Below, piece after piece: positions 18,569-26,409 of a stretch of 64,000 nt of DNA. The translations under genes were made by a program, and so were the position numbers. The notes below the pieces were generated by a model. That model did not search any database. It was not told where the DNA came from and saw only the letters and a list, made by a program, of their open reading frames with translations. Position 1 is the stretch's first letter. Each line of letters starts with the position of its first letter. Origin of the DNA: Streptomyces sp. NBC_00433 (GTDB lineage Bacteria > Actinomycetota > Actinomycetes > Streptomycetales > Streptomycetaceae); contig CP107926.1 in assembly GCA_036015235.1 (NCBI GenBank), positions 6,033,501 through 6,097,500 of the forward strand, in the 5' to 3' direction.

Positions 18569-19594
18569 ATGCTCTCGTCAGGGAACGGCAGGCACCGACG
18601 CCCCCGCCAGGCCCCCGCGGCCATGGTGACGGTCGCGGCGACCGGCGCCGGACTCGCGCTGCCCCTGCTGGGGGCGGGCGCGGGTGCCGCGCACGCCGCG
18701 GACGCCGGCACCTGGGACAGGGTCGCGATGTGCGAGACCGGCGGCATGTGGAGCGCCGACACGCACAACGGCTTCTACGGCGGCCTCGCCATCACCCAGG
18801 ACACCTGGAGCCAGTACGGCGGCACGGCCTACGCCCCACGGCCCGACATGGCCACCAGGGCGCAGCAGATAACCGTGGCCGAGAACATCCTGGCCGACCT
18901 CGGCCCCGACGCCTGGCCCGGCTGCGACAAGGGCACGGGGCTGCTCTGGGACACCCGGAAGCCGGACGTCGACCCGGGCGCCACCGTGCCCACCACCGTC
19001 ACGCCGGCGCCGACTGCCTCGACGGCTCCGGCGACGCCGACCACCCCGAGCGCGCCCACGGACGCCGGTGCGCCCACGGCCTCCCCGACGACTCCGGTGA
19101 CGCCCGCCACTCCCGCCGTCCCCAGCTCGCCGACCACCGTGCCGTCGACCGTCGCCACGCCGACCGACCCCGGCACGGGCACGATGACGCCGCCCCCCGC
19201 CACCGCCGGCACGCCCACTCGGAGCGCCCCTCCCGCCGCCTCGACGGCCCCCGCGGCCCCCGGCACCCCCACGGAGGGCAGCGGCCGCCACGCGCGCCCC
19301 TACAGCCCCTCCGACGAGGAGCTGGCTGCGGCCGACCGGGCGACCCGTACCGAAACCACCGCGGTCACCGCGAACACCCTGGATGCCAACAGGCCTGGCA
19401 ACAGCGGCAATACGGACACGAAGGCCGATACGGATCCGAGCACGTACAAGGTCGACGCGGGCGACTCCCTGTCCGGGATCGCGGCCGATCATGATGTCGC
19501 GGGTGGCTGGACCCGGCTCTACGACGCCAATCAGCACGTGATCGGCGACAATCCAAACCTCATCAAACCCGGACAGATTCTCGATCTGGGTTGA
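18569..19594 (+). CDS. Secreted resuscitation-promoting-factor-like lysin with LysM domain
   Basis: 341 residues. Signal peptide (cleavage near AHA-AD, about 44). An Rpf domain follows with MCETGGMWSADTHNGFYGG; Glu56 is the predicted catalytic acid and Cys55 pairs with the Cys in WPGC. Then comes a Thr/Pro/Ala-rich wall-spanning linker of about 150 residues, and a C-terminal LysM (STYKVDAGDSLSGIA...LIKPGQILDL). It should cleave peptidoglycan glycan strands during germination or growth. ATG 18569 has GAAAGG upstream; the GTG at 18551 is a less likely start. The long PT-rich linker distinguishes it from the next gene. Confidence 0.9.
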   Translation: MLSSGNGRHRRPRQAPAAMVTVAATGAGLALPLLGAGAGAAHAADAGTWDRVAMCETGGMWSADTHNGFYGGLAITQDTWSQYGGTAYAPRPDMATRAQQITVAENILADLGPDAWPGCDKGTGLLWDTRKPDVDPGATVPTTVTPAPTASTAPATPTTPSAPTDAGAPTASPTTPVTPATPAVPSSPTTVPSTVATPTDPGTGTMTPPPATAGTPTRSAPPAASTAPAAPGTPTEGSGRHARPYSPSDEELAAADRATRTETTAVTANTLDANRPGNSGNTDTKADTDPSTYKVDAGDSLSGIAADHDVAGGWTRLYDANQHVIGDNPNLIKPGQILDLG

Positions 19595-19804
19595 GCCCCG
19601 GCCGCCGGAGAGTCGAACGACCGTGTCGCGCAAGCCTGTCGACAAAACGGACGTACGGTATTTACGTGCCGCGCGGCGGTGTGACAAGGCTCTCGCCGGG
19701 GCTGTGACCGGCTGCTCGCTCCCTGCTGAAATCCGGCCGTCCGACCTGCGGGTTCTTCCACTCCCCGAATCCCGGACGGCAGTTGGCGCCCGAAACGCGA
19801 GTGT

Positions 19805-19834
19805 TTGTTCAACGGGGGTCGCTGTGCTTAACGT
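19805..19834 (+). promoter_or_regulatory. Promoter of rpfA
   Basis: TTGTTC (19805-19810), 18-nt spacer, TAACGT (19829-19834). It sits just before the riboswitch, giving a leader of nearly 290 nt. Confidence 0.5.
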
Positions 19835-19870
19835 CTAACCGCTCGCCACAGCGGGCCCCGCCGGAGCGGA

Positions 19871-20108
19871 ACGCCGAGTCCTGCCGCCGCGCCCGACGGG
19901 AACAGTCGACGCGAAAGCGCCGCAGGCAGGAGCGGGGGACCCACGGTCTTCCGCCGGATCAGAGGCATTGCGCCGCGCAGCGAACAGCACACCGCTGCCA
20001 GGTGTACGCCACCGGTCCGGCTCGGGGTGAAGCCGGGCATCCGCGTCCCCTTTCGCGGTGCCGGCCGGGCAACTCACGTCCGAACCCGACAGCTGACCTC
20101 GTAGGCGT
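19871..20108 (+). ncRNA. ydaO-type (c-di-AMP) riboswitch upstream of rpfA
   Basis: The conserved ydaO elements occur in order: a GGGGGACCCA-like stretch (about 19931-19940), a CTCGGGGTGAAGCCG stretch (about 20022-20036), and the 3' block CGACAGCTGACCTCGTAGGC (20086-20105). Helix P1 forms from ACGCCGAG (19871-19878) with CTC-GTA-GGCGT (20098-20108). From published work on Streptomyces (family knowledge), this class binds cyclic di-AMP and turns off rpfA-type lysin genes. The 3' end is 17 nt before the rpfA start, so expression could be controlled by transcription stop or by access to the RBS. Confidence 0.88.
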
Positions 20109-20125
20109 CGGTGAGGGACACACAC

Positions 20126-20794
20126 ATGGGTAAGCACCGTCGCGCCTCAAAGATGGTCCGATTCGCCACATTCGCCGGTGTTGCCGGTACCGCCATCGCC
20201 ATACCGCTGATCGGCGCCACGTCCTCCTCGGCCGCTTCCGTGGCCACCTGGGACGCCGTCGCCCAGTGCGAGTCCGGTGGCAACTGGTCGATCAACACCG
20301 GCAACGGCTACTACGGCGGCCTGCAGTTCTCGCAGTCCAGCTGGGAAGCGGCCGGCGGCCTGCAGTACGCCTCCCGCGCCGACCTGGCCACCAAGGACCA
20401 GCAGATCGCGGTCGCCGAGAAGCTGCTCGCCATCCAGGGCCCCGGCGCCTGGTCCTGCGCCTCGGCCGGCGGCCTGACCGCGGGCGGCCCGTCGCCCGAC
20501 ATCAACCCCGGCGGCTCCTCCTCGGCGAGCACCTCCACGCCCGCCAAGACCACCACCCCGGCGAAGAGCACCCCGGCCAAGCCCGCCGCCAAGCCCGCCA
20601 AGCACACCGCCTCTGACTGGCAGCGGCACACGGGCCGCAAGGGCGACTACACCGTCGTCTCCGGCGACACCCTGTCCGCCATCGCCAAGAGCCACCACGT
20701 GTCCGGCGGCTGGCACAAGCTCTTCCAGCTCAACAAGGACAGCGTCAAGGACGCCAACCTGATCTACCCGGGCCAGCACCTGCACCTCGGCTGA
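20126..20794 (+). CDS. rpfA: Resuscitation-promoting factor RpfA-like lysin, Rpf plus LysM
   Basis: 222 residues. Signal peptide (about 1-37), Rpf domain 40-115 with QCESGGNWSINTGNGYYGGLQFSQSSW (catalytic Glu49, Cys48 paired with the Cys in WSC). A short Lys/Pro/Thr/Ala linker follows, then a C-terminal LysM (DYTVVSGDTLSAIAKSHHV...IYPGQHLHLG). It is a muralytic enzyme for spore germination and vegetative growth. The leader carries the c-di-AMP riboswitch. ATG 20126 has GAGGG upstream; an in-frame GTG at 20111 lies too close to P1 of the riboswitch. Two Rpf genes in tandem match the arrangement I recall in S. coelicolor. Confidence 0.92.
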   Translation: MGKHRRASKMVRFATFAGVAGTAIAIPLIGATSSSAASVATWDAVAQCESGGNWSINTGNGYYGGLQFSQSSWEAAGGLQYASRADLATKDQQIAVAEKLLAIQGPGAWSCASAGGLTAGGPSPDINPGGSSSASTSTPAKTTTPAKSTPAKPAAKPAKHTASDWQRHTGRKGDYTVVSGDTLSAIAKSHHVSGGWHKLFQLNKDSVKDANLIYPGQHLHLG

Positions 20795-20815
20795 CCGCCC
20801 GGCGGAACCTCACCG

Positions 20816-20868
20816 AACCGGCCGGCTACGCGGCTTGCCCCCGGGCGCCGCGTGCCCGGCCGGTTTTC
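20816..20868 (+). terminator. Terminator after rpfA
   Basis: AACCGGCCGG (20816-20825) pairs with CCGGCCGGTT (20856-20865), with an inner GCGGC/GCCGC stem, and is followed by TT. It is one of the few hairpins here with a short T-run. Confidence 0.75.
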
Positions 20869-20914
20869 CGTCTCAGGGGCCGGGCCGGGAACCGGCGCGG
20901 GGGTGTGAGGCGGT

Positions 20915-20920
20915 TAGGCT
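20915..20920 (+). promoter_or_regulatory. -10 element (TAGGCT) of eno
   Basis: TAGGCT 43 nt before the eno GTG. The leader contains a strong RBS (GAAGGAGA). Confidence 0.5.
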
Positions 20921-20962
20921 CGTCCCGGAAAAGACGAGAAGACATCATCTGAAGGAGACAAC

Positions 20963-22243
20963 GTGCCGTCCATCGACGTCGTCGTAGCCCGGGAAATCCT
21001 CGACTCGCGAGGCAACCCCACCGTCGAGGTCGAGGTCGGCCTCGATGACGGCAGCACGGGCCGCGCTGCAGTGCCGTCCGGCGCTTCCACCGGCGCTTTC
21101 GAGGCCCTCGAACTCCGCGACGGCGACAAGAACCGCTACCAGGGCAAGGGAGTCGAGAAGGCCGTCCTCGCGGTCATCGAGCAGATCGGCCCCGAGCTGG
21201 TCGGCTACGACGCCACTGAGCAGCGGCTGATCGACCAGGCGATGTTCGACCTGGACGCCACCCCTGACAAGTCCTCGCTCGGCGCCAACGCCATCCTCGG
21301 CGTGTCGCTGGCGGTCGCGCACGCCGCCTCCGAGGCCTCCGACCTCCCGCTGTTCCGCTACCTCGGCGGACCGAACGCCCATGTGCTGCCGGTCCCCATG
21401 ATGAACATCCTCAACGGCGGGTCGCACGCGGACTCCAACGTCGACATCCAGGAGTTCATGATCGCGCCGATCGGCGCGGAGTCCTTCTCCGAGGCGCTGC
21501 GCTGGGGCGCCGAGGTCTACCACACCCTCAAGGGCGTGCTCAAGACCCGCGGCCTGTCCACGGGTCTGGGCGACGAGGGCGGTTTCGCGCCGAATCTCGG
21601 CTCCAACCGCGACGCGCTCGACCTGATCATCGAAGCGATCAAGCAGGCCGGCTACACCCCCGGCCAGGACATCGCGCTCGCCCTGGACGTGGCCGCCTCC
21701 GAGTTCTACAAGGACGGCAAGTACCAGTTCGAGGGCGGCGAGAAGTCGGCCGCCGAGATGACCGAGTACTACGAGGAGCTGGTCGCCGCCTACCCGCTGG
21801 TCTCCATCGAGGACCCGCTGTTCGAGGACGACTGGGCCGGCTGGAAGGTGCTGACCGACAAGCTCGGCGCCAAGGTGCAGATCGTCGGCGACGACCTGTT
21901 CGTCACCAACCCGGAGCGCCTGCAGAAGGGCATCGACAATGCCACGGCCAACGCGCTGCTGGTGAAGGTCAACCAGATCGGCTCGCTGACCGAGACCCTG
22001 GACGCGGTCGAGCTGGCCCAGCGCAGCGGCTACAAGTGCATGATGTCGCACCGCTCCGGCGAGACCGAGGACGTCACCATCGCCGACCTGGCCGTCGCCA
22101 CCAACTGCGGCCAGATCAAGACCGGCGCCCCGGCCCGCTCCGAGCGCGTCGCCAAGTACAACCAGCTGCTGCGCATCGAGGAGATTCTCGACGACGCGGC
22201 GGTCTACGCCGGCCGCAGCGCCTTCCCGCGCTTCAAGGGCTGA
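20963..22243 (+). CDS. eno: Enolase
   Basis: 426 residues, full length. Converts 2-phosphoglycerate to phosphoenolpyruvate in glycolysis, and the reverse in gluconeogenesis; also a degradosome-associated protein in some bacteria. N-terminal signature VAREILDSRGNPTVEVEV; loop SGASTGAFEALELRDGD; catalytic acid in GLGDEGGFAPNL; metal ligands in SIEDPLFEDDW; catalytic Lys in LVKVNQIGSLTE; and SHRSGETED. Start GTG 20963 after GAAGGAGA. Followed by a strong hairpin. Confidence 0.99.
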   Translation: MPSIDVVVAREILDSRGNPTVEVEVGLDDGSTGRAAVPSGASTGAFEALELRDGDKNRYQGKGVEKAVLAVIEQIGPELVGYDATEQRLIDQAMFDLDATPDKSSLGANAILGVSLAVAHAASEASDLPLFRYLGGPNAHVLPVPMMNILNGGSHADSNVDIQEFMIAPIGAESFSEALRWGAEVYHTLKGVLKTRGLSTGLGDEGGFAPNLGSNRDALDLIIEAIKQAGYTPGQDIALALDVAASEFYKDGKYQFEGGEKSAAEMTEYYEELVAAYPLVSIEDPLFEDDWAGWKVLTDKLGAKVQIVGDDLFVTNPERLQKGIDNATANALLVKVNQIGSLTETLDAVELAQRSGYKCMMSHRSGETEDVTIADLAVATNCGQIKTGAPARSERVAKYNQLLRIEEILDDAAVYAGRSAFPRFKG

Positions 22244-22270
22244 CACCGCGGGCGAACGCCCTCAGCGTCC

Positions 22271-22313
22271 GTACGTCCCCGCACCCGGTTCCGCACCGTG
22301 GGCGGGGACGTAC
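22271..22313 (+). terminator. Terminator after eno
   Basis: 12-bp perfect stem GTACGTCCCCGC / GCGGGGACGTAC enclosing a 19-nt loop that can form a small CGGT/ACCG stem. It lies 28 nt after the stop. Confidence 0.75.
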
Positions 22314-22336
22314 CGGCGTACGGGAGGGCGGGGCAG

Positions 22337-22342
22337 TATGTT
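22337..22342 (+). promoter_or_regulatory. -10 element (TATGTT) of divIC
   Basis: TATGTT 53 nt upstream of the GTG at 22396. The leader contains the hairpin at 22361-22380. Confidence 0.45.
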
Positions 22343-22360
22343 CGGTTCCGCGGGGCGTAC

Positions 22361-22380
22361 GTGCGTCCCGCAGGACGCAC
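22361..22380 (+). promoter_or_regulatory. Stem-loop directly before the divIC ribosome-binding site
   Basis: Perfect 8-bp stem GTGCGTCC / GGACGCAC with loop CGCA. It ends one base before the GAGGGGAG Shine-Dalgarno segment, so it could tune translation or stabilise the mRNA. Confidence 0.45.
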
Positions 22381-22395
22381 GAGGGGAGCGACGGC

Positions 22396-22920
22396 GTGGG
22401 GTCCGAACGGTTCTCCACCGCGGCCCGGCTCAAGGCCATCGGGCAGGAGGCGCACGCGCGGGTCTACCGTGCCGCCGCGGCCCGGCGCCCGGCCCGCCGC
22501 AACAGGCTCACCGGACGGGCGGCGCTGCTCGCCCTGGTGCTGTGCGCCCTGGTGGTCGCCCTCGCCTATCCGATGCGGCAGTACATCGCGCAGCGCTCCG
22601 ACATCGCCGACCAGCGCCGCGAGGCGCAGCAGGCGAAGCAGAAGGTCGAGGAACTGCGCGAGCAGAAGGCCCGCTGGCAGGACCCGGAGTACGTCCGCAC
22701 CCAGGCCCGCAAGCAGCTGCATTATGTGATGCCGGGTGAGAACGGCTACTCCGTGGCGAATCCCGCGCCCACCGCCGGCACCTCGGGCACCCGGCACAAG
22801 AGCGCCGGCAGCCCGGGTGACAGCGGCGGCCAGGCAGACGCGGCCGCCCACCGCCCCTGGTACGCGAACCTGTGGGACGGCGTGGACCATGCCGACGCGG
22901 CGGCACCGCCACGGCACTGA
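22396..22920 (+). CDS. divIC: Septum formation initiator DivIC/FtsB family
   Basis: 174 residues. Basic cytoplasmic N-terminus, one membrane helix (about 42-58), then a coiled coil (about 62-95, 'QRREAQQAKQKVEELREQK'). The family motif WQDPEYVRTQARKQLHYVMPGE follows and then a hydrophilic tail. This is the DivIC/FtsB layout; the protein joins FtsL/FtsQ in the divisome and in Streptomyces is needed for sporulation septation. Position right after eno is conserved in actinobacteria. Start GTG 22396 follows GGGGAG; the frame remains open upstream through the hairpin, without family character. Confidence 0.9.
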   Translation: MGSERFSTAARLKAIGQEAHARVYRAAAARRPARRNRLTGRAALLALVLCALVVALAYPMRQYIAQRSDIADQRREAQQAKQKVEELREQKARWQDPEYVRTQARKQLHYVMPGENGYSVANPAPTAGTSGTRHKSAGSPGDSGGQADAAAHRPWYANLWDGVDHADAAAPPRH

Positions 22921-22996
22921 CGCCTCCCGCGGACCCCGGCGGCCGCGCAGCCCGCGCACCGACCCCCACAGACGGCCAAGAGACACAGAACGGCAC

Positions 22997-23581
22997 ATGA
23001 ACTCCTCCCAGCACAGTCCCGTCCCCGCCACCCCCGCGGAGGCCGCCGCCGTCAGGGCGCAGCTCGGCCGTCCGCCGCGGGGCCTGCGCGCGGTCGCGCA
23101 CCGCTGTCCGTGCGGCAACCCCGACGTGGTCGAGACCCAGCCCCGGCTGGAGGACGGCACGCCCTTCCCGACGCTGTACTACCTGACGTGTCCGCGGGCC
23201 GCCTCCGCGATCGGCACGCTGGAGGCGGACGGGGTGATGAAGGCCATGACCGCGCGCCTGGCCGAGGACCCGGAGCTGGCCGCGGCCTACCGCGCCGCCC
23301 ACGAGGACTACATCGCCCGCCGCGACGCCATCGAGGTGCTCGACGGCTTCCCCAGCGCGGGCGGCATGCCCGACCGGGTGAAGTGCCTGCACGTGCTGGT
23401 CGGCCACTCCCTGGCCGCCGGTCCCGGTGTCAACCCGCTGGGCGACGAGGCGCTGGCGATGCTGCCCGACTGGTGGGCGAAGGGGCCGTGCGTCCCGTTG
23501 CAGCAGGAGGCGGCGGGCTCCGACGCGGCCGACTCCGCCGATCCCGCCGGTGCGACCGGCCCGAGCGAGGAGACCTCATGA
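22997..23581 (+). CDS. DUF501 family protein
   Basis: 194 residues. The core carries LGRPPRGLRAVAHRCPCGNPDVVETQPRLEDGTPFPT, then YYLTCPRA, a MPDRVKCLHVLVGHSLA segment and DWWAKGPC, as in the actinobacterial DUF501 family. The Cys-x-Cys and later Cys/His residues look like metal ligands. Function unknown; it is almost always found between divIC and a ppx/gppA gene, as here. The stop overlaps the ppx ATG by 4 nt (ATGA), implying coupling. ATG 22997 has only a weak RBS. Confidence 0.88.
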   Translation: MNSSQHSPVPATPAEAAAVRAQLGRPPRGLRAVAHRCPCGNPDVVETQPRLEDGTPFPTLYYLTCPRAASAIGTLEADGVMKAMTARLAEDPELAAAYRAAHEDYIARRDAIEVLDGFPSAGGMPDRVKCLHVLVGHSLAAGPGVNPLGDEALAMLPDWWAKGPCVPLQQEAAGSDAADSADPAGATGPSEETS

Positions 23582-24552
23582 CGACCCGCGTCGCCGCCGT
23601 CGACTGCGGCACCAACTCCATCCGGCTGCTGGTCGCGGACGTGGACCCGGCGACCGGTGAACTGAAGGACCTGGACCGGCGGATGCGGATCGTCCGGCTC
23701 GGCCAGGGCGTGGACCGCACCGGCCGGCTGGCGCCGGAGGCGCTGGAGCGCACCTTCGCCGCCTGCCGCGAATACGCCGAGGTGATCAGGCAGTACGGCG
23801 TCCCGGCGTCCCGCACCCGCTTCGTGGCCACGTCCGCGTCGCGCGACGCGGAGAATCGCGACGACTTCGTCCGGGGCGTGGTGGACCTGCTGGGCGTCGA
23901 GCCGGCGGTCATCACCGGCGACCAGGAGGCGGCGCTGTCCTTCAGCGGCGCCACCCGTGAACTCACCGGGGAACACGGCCTGCTGACGCCGTATCTGGTG
24001 GTCGACATCGGCGGGGGTTCGACCGAGTTCGTGCTCGGCTCCGACACGGTGACGGCGGCGCGGTCGGTCGACGTCGGCTGCGTCAGGATGACGGAGCGTC
24101 ACATCGTGCGCGAAGACGGGCCGGTGGACCCGCCGACGCCCGAGATCGTCGCCGCGATGACCGCCGACATCGACGCGGCCCTTGCCGAGGCGTCCCGAAC
24201 CGTGGCGATGGACCGCGCCCGTACGCTCGTCGGCCTGGCCGGCTCGGTCACCACGGTCGCGGCCGTCGCGCTGGAGCTGACCGCGTACGACCCGCTGGCG
24301 ATCCACCACGCCAGGATCAGCCTCGCCCAGGTCAGAGCCGTCACCGAGCGGCTGCTCGCGGCCACCCGTGAGGAGCGCGCGGCCATCCCGGTCATGCACG
24401 AGGGCCGGGTCGACGTGATCGGCGCGGGCGCTCTGGTGCTGCTGCGGATCATGGAGTTCACGGGCGCGGAGGAGGTCGTCGTGAGCGAGCACGACATCCT
24501 CGACGGCATCGCTTTCGCCGCGGCGGACGGGTCCGCGGAAAAAGCTTTGTGA
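23578..24552 (+). CDS. Exopolyphosphatase / pppGpp phosphohydrolase (Ppx/GppA family)
   Basis: 324 residues, the short single-module form typical of actinobacteria. ASKHA-fold signatures: AAVDCGTNSIRLLVADV (phosphate 1), ATSASRDAENRDDF, and VVDIGGGSTEFVLG (phosphate 2). It hydrolyses terminal phosphates of polyphosphate or the gamma phosphate of pppGpp; which one cannot be told. Start ATG 23578 overlaps the DUF501 stop, with GAGGAG upstream. A Rex-like operator overlaps its stop codon. Confidence 0.92.
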   Translation: MTTRVAAVDCGTNSIRLLVADVDPATGELKDLDRRMRIVRLGQGVDRTGRLAPEALERTFAACREYAEVIRQYGVPASRTRFVATSASRDAENRDDFVRGVVDLLGVEPAVITGDQEAALSFSGATRELTGEHGLLTPYLVVDIGGGSTEFVLGSDTVTAARSVDVGCVRMTERHIVREDGPVDPPTPEIVAAMTADIDAALAEASRTVAMDRARTLVGLAGSVTTVAAVALELTAYDPLAIHHARISLAQVRAVTERLLAATREERAAIPVMHEGRVDVIGAGALVLLRIMEFTGAEEVVVSEHDILDGIAFAAADGSAEKAL

Positions 24553-24564
24553 AACTCTTCACAT
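24547..24564. promoter_or_regulatory. Rex operator-like site 1 (TTGTGAA-N4-TTCACAT)
   Basis: TTGTGAA ACTC TTCACAT matches 13 of 14 specified positions of the Rex consensus TTGTGAA-N4-TTCACAA. It overlaps the stop of the Ppx/GppA gene and lies about 280 nt before ndh. Rex senses the NADH/NAD+ ratio in Streptomyces, and ndh is a known type of target. Confidence 0.65.
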
Positions 24565-24795
24565 GAAGTTCCCGATCTGCGGCCCAATTTTCCAAGGTGT
24601 GAGCCCGTGGGACCCCCACAATCCTTGGCCGCAGTGTGTTTCTCTGGTGTGACGAGGACCCCGTCGACCGCTGGACGCCGCACGATCCGCGCTGATCAGC
24701 GCCAGGTGCAAGGTTGTCGGGCGCATGGTGAGGGGTGCGGGTCACGTTGTGCCTGGTCGAGAAACCGCGCAGGGTAGCACAGGGTGTCCAGACCC

Positions 24796-24813
24796 TTGTG
24801 AAGGGGCTCACGA
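24796..24813. promoter_or_regulatory. Rex operator-like site 2 (TTGTGAA-N4-CTCACGA)
   Basis: TTGTGAA GGGG CTCACGA matches 12 of 14 consensus positions. It reaches into the -35 region of the leaderless ndh promoter (-10 at 24835-24840), where a bound repressor would block RNA polymerase. Confidence 0.55.
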
Positions 24814-24834
24814 GGTACCCCCCTGCGGGTGCTG

Positions 24835-24840
24835 GATACT
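24835..24840 (+). promoter_or_regulatory. Leaderless -10 element (GATACT) of ndh
   Basis: GATACT then 6 nt then ATG 24847. It supports this ATG over the GTG at 24829, which would lie upstream of the transcript start. Confidence 0.5.
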
Positions 24841-24846
24841 CGACGC

Positions 24847-26232
24847 ATGAGCACCACGGAGCGTCCACGGATCCTCGTAGTAGGCGGCGGTTACGTCGGC
24901 CTGTACGCGGCGCGTCGCATCATGAAGAAGATGCGGTACGGCGAGGCGACCGTCACGGTCGTCGACCCGCGCTCGTACATGACGTACCAGCCCTTCCTTC
25001 CCGAGACGGCAGCAGGCAGCATCTCCCCGCGTCACGTCGTCGTCCCGCTGCGGCGCGTGCTGCCCGGGGCCGAAGTGCTGACCGGGCGGGTCGTCGACAT
25101 CGACCAGGACCGCAAGGTCGCCACGGTCGAGCCGCTGGTCGGCGAGTCCTACCAGCTTCCCTTCGACTACCTGGTGATGGCGCTCGGCGCGGTCTCCCGG
25201 ACCTTCCCGATCCCCGGCCTCGCCGAGAACGGCATCGGCATGAAGGGTGTCGAGGAGGCGATCGGCCTGCGCAACCACGTGCTCGAGCAGCTGGACAAGG
25301 CCGACTCCACGACCGACGAGGACATCCGCCGCAGGGCGCTGACCTTCGTCTTCGTCGGCGGCGGCTTCGCGGGCGCCGAGACCATCGGCGAGGTCGAGGA
25401 CATGGCGCGCGACGCGGCCAAGTACTACCCGAACGTGAAGCGCGAGGACATGCGCTTCATCCTGGTCGACGCGGCCGACAAGATCCTTCCCGAGGTCGGG
25501 CCGCAGCTGGGCAAGTGGGGCCTGGAGCACCTCCAGGAGCGCGGTATCGAGGTCTACCTCAACACCTCGATGAAGTCCTGCGTGGACAAGCACGTGGTGC
25601 TCGCCAACGGCCTTGAGGTCGACGCCTCCACCATCGTGTGGACGGCGGGCGTGAAGCCGAACCCGGCGCTGGCGAAGTTCGGCCTGCCGCTCGGCCCGCG
25701 CGGCCACGTGGACACCGCCCCGACGCTCCAGGTGCGCGGCACCGACTACATCTGGGCCGCCGGCGACAACGCCCAGATCCCCGACCTCGCCGCGGGCGAG
25801 GGCGCCTGGTGCCCGCCGAACGCCCAGCACGCGCTGCGCCAGGCCAAGGTGCTCGGCGACAACGTGATCTCCGGGCTGCGCGGCTTCCCGCAGCAGCAGT
25901 ACAAGCACGCCAACAAGGGCGCGGTCGCCGGGCTCGGACTGCACAAGGGCGTGGCGATGATCGTGGTCGGCAAGGCCAGGATCAAGGTCAAGGGCCGGCT
26001 GGCCTGGTACATGCACCGCGGCTACCACGGCCTGGCGGTGCCGACCTGGAACCGCAAGATCCGGGTCTTCGCCGACTGGACCCTGGGGATGTTCCTCAAG
26101 CGCGAGGTCGTCTCGCTCGGCGCCATCGAGAACCCCCGCGAGGAGTTCTACGAGGCCGCCCGCCCGGCCCCGGCTCCCGCGGTGGTCCAGCAGCCGAAGG
26201 CCGTCGAGACCGAGAAGGCCGGCGCGGCCTGA
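24847..26232 (+). CDS. ndh: Type II NADH dehydrogenase (NDH-2)
   Basis: 461 residues. Single-subunit, non-proton-pumping NADH:menaquinone oxidoreductase at the inner face of the membrane. FAD-binding ILVVGGGYVGLYAA at the N-terminus; second nucleotide fold FVFVGGGFAGAETIGE for NADH (about 170-185); quinone/FAD region 'IWAAGDNAQIPD'; and a C-terminal amphipathic membrane-anchor region with the conserved WNRKIRVFADW. The promoter carries two Rex-like sites, so repression when NAD+ is abundant and induction on NADH build-up is likely. Followed by a very strong terminator. Confidence 0.95.
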   Translation: MSTTERPRILVVGGGYVGLYAARRIMKKMRYGEATVTVVDPRSYMTYQPFLPETAAGSISPRHVVVPLRRVLPGAEVLTGRVVDIDQDRKVATVEPLVGESYQLPFDYLVMALGAVSRTFPIPGLAENGIGMKGVEEAIGLRNHVLEQLDKADSTTDEDIRRRALTFVFVGGGFAGAETIGEVEDMARDAAKYYPNVKREDMRFILVDAADKILPEVGPQLGKWGLEHLQERGIEVYLNTSMKSCVDKHVVLANGLEVDASTIVWTAGVKPNPALAKFGLPLGPRGHVDTAPTLQVRGTDYIWAAGDNAQIPDLAAGEGAWCPPNAQHALRQAKVLGDNVISGLRGFPQQQYKHANKGAVAGLGLHKGVAMIVVGKARIKVKGRLAWYMHRGYHGLAVPTWNRKIRVFADWTLGMFLKREVVSLGAIENPREEFYEAARPAPAPAVVQQPKAVETEKAGAA

Positions 26233-26263
26233 CGCGCCACGCGGCGCAGGCCGCACCGTGCAC

Positions 26264-26313
26264 GACGCCGTAAGGGCGCCCGCCATCCGTGGTGCGGGCG
26301 CCCTTACGGCGTC
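26264..26313. terminator. Strong terminator after ndh
   Basis: Perfect 20-bp inverted repeat (26264-26283 with 26294-26313; arms begin GACGCCGTAAG and end CTTACGGCGTC) around a 10-nt loop. It is the longest perfect stem in the window. Confidence 0.85.
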
Positions 26314-26396
26314 CCCGCACCCGGCGGCAACCGCCGTCCGGGCGAAGTGCGTGTATCCGCTATGTAGATTTACGGGTCAACGGCGGTTTTCAGTCG

Positions 26397-26402
26397 TAGG
26401 CT
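26397..26402 (+). promoter_or_regulatory. Leaderless -10 element (TAGGCT)
   Basis: TAGGCT then 7 nt then ATG 26410, the start of the CFA-synthase-like gene. Confidence 0.5.
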
Positions 26403-26409
26403 CAGAAGC

